Positions 33,784 to 41,336 of a DNA stretch of 52,089 nt are shown here, piece after piece. The position numbers and the translations under genes are program-made. The number at the start of each line of letters is the position of its first letter. Positions within the stretch are counted from its first letter, which is position 1. The notes beneath the pieces were generated by a model. That model did no database searches, was not told the origin of the DNA, and saw nothing but the letters and a program-made list of their open reading frames with translations. Source of the DNA: Rachicladosporium sp. CCFEE 5018 (taxonomy: Eukaryota; Ascomycota; Dothideomycetes; Cladosporiales; Cladosporiaceae); NCBI GenBank assembly GCA_002077045.2, contig KZ111144.1:1343514-1395602 (forward strand). The letters are read 5' to 3'.

Positions 33784-34662
33784 ATGCACTCTCACCTCGG
33801 AGCCCTCGCGACCCTCCTTGCTCTCACACTCGCGCATATGGAGCTCACTTCGCCGGCACCGTTCAACTCCTCCGCGAATCCGCATCGTAGAACACGTGCA
33901 GATCCGTATCTCCAATACCCCTACGACTGCTGCGGGCCTGGAGCACGTTGGACCTACCCCTGCCGCGGCTACCTTCCACTCCTCGGTACCCCAGAAGGTG
34001 CACCTACCGCTACCTGGCCTGCAGGGTCGCAGCAAAATTGGAGCATCTCCGGAATTGGCAACCACTACGGTGGTAGCTGCCAAGTAGGCTTCTCGGCCGA
34101 TCGTGGCGAGAGCTTCAGGGTTGCTACGAGCTATGAGGGGAATCGTCCGCATCGCAAAGCTGGGAATGGACCGGAAGGTCAAGTCTTCAACTTCACTGTG
34201 CCCTCGGATCTGCCGCCAGGCGTCCAGGTGTTCGCATGGACGTGGTACAACCGCGAGCAAGAGTTCAACATGAACTGCGGCGCTGTGAACATCACATCAC
34301 CAAGCCGCGCATCGGATCCGTTTGTGTCAGCCTACGAGACAGCAAACAACTACACGTGTACCTGTCCTGCGCCAACTAACATCTCGACATGTGCCTGCAC
34401 TTGTCCGGCCGATCTTCCGACTGGCAGACGCTCAGCGATCCCAGACTACGCCGGCCAACGCGCCGAGGGCGCGGATGTAGCTTTCCACGACCGCCCAGAG
34501 ATGCTTGTAGCAGATGTAGGTACTGGCTGCATCACCCCGAAGACGACGGCGGAGCTGAAGTTCCCGCAGCCTGGCTCGGACGTGGTGGCGAGTGATGGCG
34601 AGTATCCACTGGAGCTGCCAAGTGGACCGTGCCGGACAGTGGCTTATAGCTCTGGAGGATAG
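33784..34662 (+). CDS. AA11-like lytic polysaccharide monooxygenase
   Basis: Single exon, 292 aa. A 17-residue signal peptide is followed directly by His18 (LALTLA-HMELTSPAPF), which after cleavage becomes the N-terminal copper ligand of an LPMO. The second histidine-brace candidate is His94 in GNHYGGSCQ. FAWTWYNREQEFNMNC matches the family's FAWxWxN...MNC block, but the position usually Tyr (MYMNC) is Asn, with Phe one place earlier, so the axial copper residue is uncertain. One family cysteine (GNCP) is Arg here. A short linker with paired cysteines (TCTCPAPTNISTCACTCP) leads to the C-terminal block RPEMLVADVGTGC...FPQPGSDVV seen in fungal AA11-like proteins. AA11 enzymes act on chitin; activity here is unproven. 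Copy 3 (39893-40847) is frameshifted. Confidence 0.8.
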   Translation: MHSHLGALATLLALTLAHMELTSPAPFNSSANPHRRTRADPYLQYPYDCCGPGARWTYPCRGYLPLLGTPEGAPTATWPAGSQQNWSISGIGNHYGGSCQVGFSADRGESFRVATSYEGNRPHRKAGNGPEGQVFNFTVPSDLPPGVQVFAWTWYNREQEFNMNCGAVNITSPSRASDPFVSAYETANNYTCTCPAPTNISTCACTCPADLPTGRRSAIPDYAGQRAEGADVAFHDRPEMLVADVGTGCITPKTTAELKFPQPGSDVVASDGEYPLELPSGPCRTVAYSSGG

Positions 34663-34907
34663 TCGCGTGTGGGAGGCCCAATGGTTGTGTTTCTGTTCAC
34701 CCTGACTCAGCACGATGTAGCACACGAAACATTCGACTTGGTCAGGCGCTCCACCAGATCTATCCTCAGCTGTCGCCTTTCAAATTATATAGTGCTCGTG
34801 CTTCTACACCCATCTTTTTCGCCTGTACCGACTACTACCACAAATCACCAGCAATCCCAAATCAACCACCAGTACCGCCCACACTCGCCATCGCCGTAAA
34901 AGTCACG

Positions 34908-35234
34908 ATGTACCCATCAAGATCCACTCTGAGCGGCCTGCTCATCGGAGCAGCCTACCTATCATCTGCTATCCCTGCTGTCACGGCACGCACCATCCCC
35001 CGACAAGAATCAAAATCTCTAGACTGCGAAGCGCAAGCCGAGTTGATGGATGAGGAAATGGTGTGGCAGTGTTTCGCACACGGTACTCCACACCCTGTCA
35101 CCGATGAGAAGGATTTGTGAGTTACACAGCACCGACCATCTGAGGATACATGCCGACATGTCTCCAGGGCCCAGATTCTCAAATGCGTTGACCGAGTGAC
35201 GTCTAAGCATATCGAGAAACGCTGTATGGAGTGA
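34908..35234 (+). CDS. Small secreted cysteine-rich protein, CxAQ module, paralogue of 7605 gene
   Basis: Exons 34908-35116 and 35168-35234; the 51 nt intron (GTGAGT...CTCCAG) lies at the same codon and phase as in the gene at 7605. The product is 91 aa: a signal peptide (LLIGAAYLSSAIPAVTA), then LDCEAQ and cysteines spaced C-x14-C-x20-C-x12-C. Residues around TPHPVTDEK and LKCVDRVT are nearly the same as in the paralogue. Here a TGA follows RCME, but after it sixteen more codons, up to and including a final TGG TGA, still align in frame with the paralogue's C-terminus (LRRLPCAE). So this is a recent truncation or possibly stop readthrough. The gene is missing from the third contig between LPMO and the Dbl-homology gene. 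Confidence 0.7.
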
Positions 35235-35597
35235 CTTTGGTGTCGCCTCCGACGTCTTCCGTGCGCGGAGGGGGAGTGGTGATGCGCTGTGGGGGGATGA
35301 AGCTAGGCGCTGATCTGATCTTGCCTACTGTGAGCATGCTGCTCTGACCACACGAGCAATGGCAGACTTGAAGAGACGGAGGTTTGAGCGCTAGTATGTT
35401 CTCCAGTATTAGTGGTATTGATATTATGTATGTTATGTATGCATACTGCATTCCGCATGCCTTCCCCTGGGTATCAGCAAGCAGTGACGCTCCAAGGCCT
35501 CAAGCAGTGCACATTGAGCACGGGCCCGGGGACCAGATCATGGGATATTCGACGCCGAACACCAATCACCCCCCTGGCGCAGCATGGCTGGCCCCTT
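35235..35597. other. Intergenic between convergent genes
   Basis: 363 bases. The first ~55 bases are the still-aligned tail of the small secreted gene. Similarity to the third contig resumes near 35395 (there near 41160). Confidence 0.45.
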
Positions 35598-36391
35598 CTA
35601 GTATCGTAGCTTACCCACCAGCCCGAATGTATACGCCGTATCCCGTTCCTAGTGATCGCATTAGTAGTCTGTACTCATAGCGATAATCAAATCATCAGCA
35701 CTTACCGATTTCATCTGCACCATATAAACAGTCGCCCTCGCTCCCAGCACGCCTCCCTGATGCCCAACATGGCCCTTCTCGCCATTAGCACCCACGAGCT
35801 CCTCCCATACACTAACTGCGATACCCGTCCGTGCGACGCGCTCAAAGCACGTCTCCCCTAGCGTAGCGTCGAGCAGTACCTCGCCTTGCGTCTTGCCTTG
35901 CACCACGACGCGCTTCTCCCTGCCAGTCACCCTGGGATCGGCAGGGACAGTAGGGTCGAGTCTGGGCGGAAGCAGGATGTTGAGTCGCGCGGAGCCGAGA
36001 TCCCGCCATTTACCAGCTGTTTCACGGACATAGAAGCGGATCTTCATGTTTGTCAAGCCAAGCGGCGTGCCCAGTCTCGGGTCGACTGGCAATGGTGTCG
36101 TAGCGCCCGAAGACAGCGAGTCGGAGTACGTTGCGCTCCTTGCGCCGCCTTCTCTTGTACTGATGCTCGACTTGGCGATATTGAAGATCTTCCCACTTCC
36201 GCTGAATCGCCGCAGGGCCGAGAAAGCAGAGTTCATGGTCCCGATCGAGGATGCTGTGTCGGCTGCGGAGACTACACGACGCTCGCCCTTCGAACGGTAG
36301 GAACCTTTGCGAGAGGGCAGGTTGAACCAGGAGCTGCTGCTAGCGCCTCGGGCGGCGTTCCGCATGGCCATCGTCTCACCCCAGTTGCTTG
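35598..36391 (-). CDS. Dbl-homology protein, 3' end (contig 2 copy, cut by gap)
   Basis: Exon 35706-36391 and terminal exon 35598-35648, with a 57 nt intron (GTAAGT donor). It encodes the last ~245 residues, ending KSERDTAYTFGLVGKLRY, the same as the full gene at 41337-46611. The two copies differ by about two residues. The gap removes everything upstream; the frame continuing through the Ns is not real. Confidence 0.92.
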
Positions 36392-36491
36392 NNNNNNNNN
36401 NNNNNNNNNNNNNNNNNNNNNNNNNNNNNNNNNNNNNNNNNNNNNNNNNNNNNNNNNNNNNNNNNNNNNNNNNNNNNNNNNNNNNNNNNNN
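36392..36491. other. Assembly gap, 100 N
   Basis: Exactly 100 N. The left side stops inside the Dbl-homology gene; the right side restarts inside tRNase Z, about 5.6 kb back in gene order. Confidence 1.
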
Positions 36492-36778
36492 CCTCCAACA
36501 TCACTACTCCCAGCGCCGCTTCACCCTTCGCGCCCAGCGCGGTGAAGTTCAAGCTACAGAGCGATATGAAAGTCTGCGTCGCTTTCGATTATATGCGCGT
36601 CAAGCTTGGGGAGATCGCGGAGATGCAGCATTATACTCCCGCCTTGCTGAAATTGTTCGAGGAAGACAAGGATCAGCCGGAGCATGTTGTCGCTGCTAAT
36701 GGCGCGGCGAAGAAGAAAGGGAACGGTGCTGTGAATGGGCAGAGAAAGAAGTCGAAGGGGGAGAAGAAGAGTGGGTAG
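36492..36778 (+). CDS. TRZ1: tRNase Z, 3' fragment (contig 3 copy)
   Basis: Starts in mid-exon after the gap (SNITTPSAASPF) and runs to the stop. It matches the last ~96 residues of the complete gene, one Gly shorter in the Lys-rich tail (KKKGN against KKKGGN). Lies after the last catalytic motif, so it is an assembly-truncated allele with no function of its own. Confidence 0.92.
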
Positions 36779-36836
36779 CGTAGTTGCCACACAAGTCATT
36801 GTACATATATATCGTGGTGAATACCGCGAGGAGATT

Positions 36837-37501
36837 TCACTCCGGCTTCCTGGGCACCCTATCAACCAACGTCGTCCCATAAAGCGCCATCGCCTTAACA
36901 TTAGCCTCCGCCGGCATCGGTTTGCCAGCGAACTCCTTGCCCATGTCGGCCAACAATCTGAAGTAATTCACATAGAAAGCCGGCGTCGTCGTGAAGAATA
37001 GTCTAGCTTCTACATCTCCGGGGTTGGAGAAGGTGTGGGGACTGCGGACGGGGACGGTCATGTAGTCGCCGGCGTGGGCGTCTGTCGTTGAGAGGTCGAC
37101 GCCGGGTTGCAACGGGTCGGGGTAGTGGAAGCGGATTGTGCCGGCGGTGATGAGGAAAGTCTCGTCGTGCATTTCGTGCCAGTGTGGTGGTCTGCACAAG
37201 AATACATTAGAGATCGGGATAACGAAATTGGGTTTGGTGTCTTTGGTGGGCTTACGGGCCAGGCGTTTTGGGAGGCAGGATGAGCTCGCAGGTCCCGAGG
37301 CGGTTGTCTGTATATACATCAGATTCTGATACATTCTGAAGGGTCTATTGAGACGTTGGTCTGCTCACCTGTGCGCGACCCATCTTCCAATATCCTACAT
37401 GTGATCTGCCCGAGCTTGATGATCTCGCCTGATTTGGCGGGGACGAAGTTCAAGGGCACGGAGGGGATTTTGATGAAGCCGTCGAAACCTGGTGATGACA
37501 T
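36837..37501 (-). CDS. Cupin-domain protein (contig 3 copy)
   Basis: Exons 37369-37501, 37256-37307, 36837-37191, with the same splice sites and phases as 31129-31793 (constant offset 5708). The metal-binding PPPHWHEMHDE block is conserved. The one coding difference I noticed changes PDPSQPG to PDPLQPG. Confidence 0.88.
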
Positions 37502-37988
37502 GTTGATGGAGGGACGGTGGTATTGGGCTAGTCACGGCGCTGATGGAGGGGGGAAAGAGTTGGGAAGAGTGGTTATGGTGAGAGGTGAGGTTTGATGCAG
37601 GTGCAGTACAGGAACCCCCACTCTCGATGCTGTGGGATGGATGACGGCGGGAGTCCGTAAGCATCGATATTTGCGGAACGTCGTGAGCAGATGTCAGCTG
37701 TGTTCGAGAGGATATGGAGAGTTCAAAGGGCGGCATATGTACGCGAAGTCTCGACAAGGCGAGGTGAAGTGGGATGCAGACACGCGCGAGTGTTGGCAGA
37801 CTGGTGTTGAGTGTACAGCATAGTCTTCCGAGCTTCCCTAGAATGTTGACGTCGAGTGTCTTCGCGAGATCTGACCTAGCGACAACGCCCACGCGCAGCC
37901 ACAGTGCCACGCAGAGACCATTGCCATATGCCGTGTACGCCCTCCAGCAGAGCCACCGTCCCGTTCCATGACCAGTACTCGCACACCA
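37502..37988. other. Intergenic: cupin promoter and S18 3' region (contig 3 copy)
   Basis: 487 bases, close to 31794-32299 apart from short deletions near 37580. No gene seen. Confidence 0.4.
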
Positions 37989-38560
37989 CTACCCCTTCTT
38001 CTTGCTCACACCCACCGTCCTGCCTCGCCTGCCCGTCGTCTTGCTGTGCTGTCCACGCACACGTAGACCCCAGTAGTGCCTCAGACCGCGATGTGCGCGG
38101 ATCTTCTTCAGGCGCTCGAGATCCTCACGCAGCTTGCTGTCCACGCCGTTGGCGAGGGTCTGGTAGTCCTTGCCATCCACGATATCGCGCTGTCTGTTGA
38201 GGAACCAGGTGGGGATTTTGTACTGGGTAGGGTTTTGCACGATTGTGACGATGCGCTCGAGTTCTTCGGAGGTAAGCTCGCCGGCGCTGTGAGTGGTGCA
38301 TTAGTATCCGGGGTTGAGTGATGGGGTCATAAATGTGATGCGTACCGCTTGTTGAGGTCTACATCAGCCTTCTTGCACACCAAATTGCTGTAGCGGCGTC
38401 CTACACCCTTGATCTTGGTGAGCGCGTACATGACCTTCTGTTTGCCATCGACCTGCGCCTGTCAGTATGAGTTGCGCAGTATACTGAGGCTACGTACGTT
38501 GGTGTTGAGGAGACGTAGAATGAACTGAAAGTTCGATTTCTCCCCGGAGACGAGCGACAT
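37989..38560 (-). CDS. RPS18: 40S ribosomal protein S18 (uS13) (contig 3 copy)
   Basis: Exons 38498-38560, 38346-38452, 37989-38286; introns of 45 nt (GTACGT donor) and 59 nt (GTACGC donor). The exons have the same lengths and phases as at 32300-32876, and I noticed no amino-acid difference where I compared them. The introns have diverged far more than the exons, as expected under strong purifying selection. Most likely the other allele of the same gene. Confidence 0.95.
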
Positions 38561-39892
38561 GATTGCGGTAATGTACGAACAGTCGTAGGTCGCTGTCGTA
38601 GATTCAAGTCACCACGGAGAGGCAGTGTGGAGTTCGTTCACGAATTCGAATCGAGTCTTGGCGCTGTGCGGGCGCTAATACGGGGATATCCGCGTCTACC
38701 CGCCTTGCACTCTCTTCAAAATTTGCGACTTCCTTTGTGCTGCTATGCTGTGCGTCTAACACGAAGAGTTCTTTTGAGATGTCACATGGAGAATCTATGG
38801 CGTTCGTCTCTCTATGGATCTTGAGACGCGCTTTCTGTGCCACAGTGTGCATCCGAGACGGAAAGCTACTGTAAAAGCCATGCTGAGAGACGACGGCACT
38901 CTGTTCTATCCATATTCGGACATGGTCTTGTGCTACTTATTTTTACGCTTGAACCCGGAAAGCTCCTCTATAGTGGCACATGGACAGGATCATGGTGTTT
39001 TTCTCTTTCCGAAGCTTAAAACCCTTGTGATGCTATACTGTGCGCCTTACACGGAGAGCTACCCGGCCACAGGGAGCGACGATGACACAGTTTCTCTCCA
39101 TAAATTAGATCGCGCCTCTGCTCTGACAATGTGCACCGAAACGGAGAGCTGCCAGCGTCGGCACAGTGAGAAGCAACAGCACTCGTATCTCTGCATTATC
39201 CGAGACGCGCTTTTACTCCTATGCGGTGCTTCCGAACGGAGAATCGGGAATAGATACTACACAGAGAGATGACGGGGTCACCGTTACAGCCAAAGAAGCA
39301 TTCCTTCCCTTAAAACCTGGCCTGCGCTGCTGCCATGTGCTTCCGAATGGAAACCCTGCTACAGAACGTCCCTCGGAGAGACGATGTCGTCGATGTATCG
39401 TACTCTGAAGCTCAAGTGGATCTCAGACTGTCACTCAACCCGTGGCGTAGCACTTAACTATCGTGAGCAGACAGATTGTAGCATTTCTTGCCTTGACCAG
39501 GTCTCGAGAACGCGGCCGACACGGAGGCATCGTTCATCAAGGCTGCCTGTGTGACGAACACATACTGAAACGCGTTTCAGTCAGCCGCGCATTGAATCGC
39601 TTCACGATCGTACGGCCGAGCAATGGTGATATGAAGAGGCAGCTAATGTATACGTCTGCGCGTCCAATAGCCTAGAGGTAATGCTCGCTCCGTTCACCTT
39701 TCACTACTGTTAAGCTTTTCTCTCACCAATACAAAAATGACCATCCAATCCCGCCCTACCGTCCAAACTGTAGCATTTTCCTTACCACGTGTACGACTGC
39801 AACAACTAGATGTTCAGATGACACCCTGAAGATCATCTGCATCGCTGCATCAACACTCGCGAAGCAGCATAGACGCCCACGAAACAGTCATC
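38561..39892. other. Divergent promoter region of S18 and LPMO (contig 3 copy), expanded
   Basis: 1332 bases against 907 in contig 2. The extra length is almost entirely additional minisatellite units. No gene seen; short frames here are open by chance across the repeat. Confidence 0.5.
38710..39400. repeat. Degenerate minisatellite, about 7 units of ~95 bp
   Basis: Unit cores (TGTGC...CCGAaACGGAgAGCT-like) occur at about 38748, 38845, 38944, 39038, 39130, 39224 and 39334, spacing 92-110. The units are clearly mutated relative to each other, so the array is old. The first two align with units in 33030-33350; the rest are extra. Confidence 0.75.
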
Positions 39893-40847
39893 ATGCACTC
39901 CCACCTCGGAACCCTCGCGACCCTCCTCGTCCTCACACTCGCGCATATGGAGCTCACGTCGCCAGCGCCATTCAATTCCTCCGCAAATCCGCATCGTACC
40001 ACACCTGCAGACCCGTATCTCCAGTACCCTTACGACTGGTGCGGGCCTGGAGCTCGTTGGATCTACCCATGCCGCGGCTATCTTTCTCTCCTAGATACCC
40101 CGGATGGTGCACCCACCGCTACTTGGCCTGCAGGCTCGCGGCAAAATTGGAGCATTTCTGGTATTGGCAATCACTACGGTGGCAGCTGCCAAGTGGGCTT
40201 CTCAATCGACCGTTGCGAGAGCCTCAGGGTTGTCACGAGCTATGAGGGGAACTGCCCACATCGGAACAGGCAATGGAGCAGAAGGGCAAGTCTTCAACTT
40301 CACTGTGCCCTCGAATCTGCCGCCAGGCGTCCAGGTGTTCGCATGGACGTGGTACAACCGCGAGCAAGAGTTCAACATGAACTGTGCCGCTGTGAACATC
40401 ACAGCTCCCGACAACGCCATTCCGACGATCCAGCCCACTCACACAGGAACAGGATTCCCAACCTCGGCGACCAGTTCACCCACAGCTTTATCCTCTCCAC
40501 GAATCTCAGATAGGCCGGTCCTGGACTTTACCACCATGAACGGCTGTACCTGCAGCTGTCCCTCACCTACCAGTATCAACACATGCACCTGCATCTGTCC
40601 ATTCACCCCAAAGCGCTTCGCCCTCCTTGGTCACGCCCGTCACTCCAAGAAGCGGATGGGATTGGTCTTTGAAGATCGTCCGGAGATGCTGGTGGCTGAC
40701 ACAGGGAACGGATGTTCGACGCCAAAGACGACGGCAGAGCTAAGATTCCCGCAACCGGGGCCGGATGTGGTAGATGGAGACGGAGAGTATCCGTTGGAAC
40801 TGCCTGAGGGACAGTGCGGGACAGCGGACGACAGACTACACGAGTAG
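39893..40847 (+). pseudogene. AA11-like LPMO, frameshifted (contig 3 copy)
   Basis: Counterpart of 33784-34662. The signal peptide, mature N-terminal His and GNHYGGSCQ are intact in the first frame, but near 40260-40282 two bases are missing compared with contig 2, and the rest (GQVFNFTVPS, AWTWYNREQEFNMNC, the cysteine-pair linker, RPEMLVADTGNGC) continues in another frame to 40847. This copy keeps the family cysteine in GNCP that contig 2 lacks, and its linker region is longer, with a Thr/Ser/Pro-rich insert. Divergence from contig 2 is much higher than for the flanking genes. No intron fits the frame change. It is either a broken allele or a base-calling indel. Confidence 0.7.
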
Positions 40848-41336
40848 CAGTGCGCATGAGCCACTGTACATGATATGTCAATCTGCTGGCCTTCTTCAGC
40901 TTCAAAGTTCACGCCAGTATAGTGGCACAACGTGGAGTCAGTGGCAGATATGACAAATTTAATGGGAACACGCAACGGTGACGAGTTGAGTGGTCGACGT
41001 AAGATCAAGCACGTAAAGATAGGCATAGAACCAGAATTTCGTATCTACCTCTCCGTGTTGTTTCACATTACACTATATCAACGGCACAGAGTCTACTGAT
41101 ATGCCCAGAAGAGCGCTCGAACAATCTCGCGGATGCGAATGCGTAAATACTTGGCGCGGAGGCGTGTGCTAGTATTATCGACATTATGTGTGTTATGTAT
41201 GCATACTGCATTTCGCATGGCAGTCCCGGGGGTATCAGCAAGAAAGCATCGTTGTATAGAACAAGCTCTGAATGCGGTCCCCATCGGCCTCCACGAAACG
41301 CCGATAGTCCCATATGCGCGGCGTGGCCGGCCTCCT
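40848..41336. other. Intergenic between LPMO and Dbl-homology gene (contig 3 copy)
   Basis: 489 bases with no trace of the small secreted gene that occupies this place in contig 2 (34908-35234). Confidence 0.5.

Larger units (their letters stand above)
30781..36391. repeat. Left copy of duplicated block 2 (end of contig 2)
   Basis: From CCTCCAACATCACTACTCCC in tRNase Z to the second gap, homologous in order and orientation to 36492-42131. Cupin, S18 and the Dbl-homology gene match closely; the minisatellite, LPMO and following interval differ strongly. Confidence 0.95.

Noticed and set aside
35886..36778. Frames crossing the second N run (for example 35886-36545 and 36389-36778)
   Set aside because: Same artefact: the left part is antisense of the Dbl-homology gene, the right part is tRNase Z.
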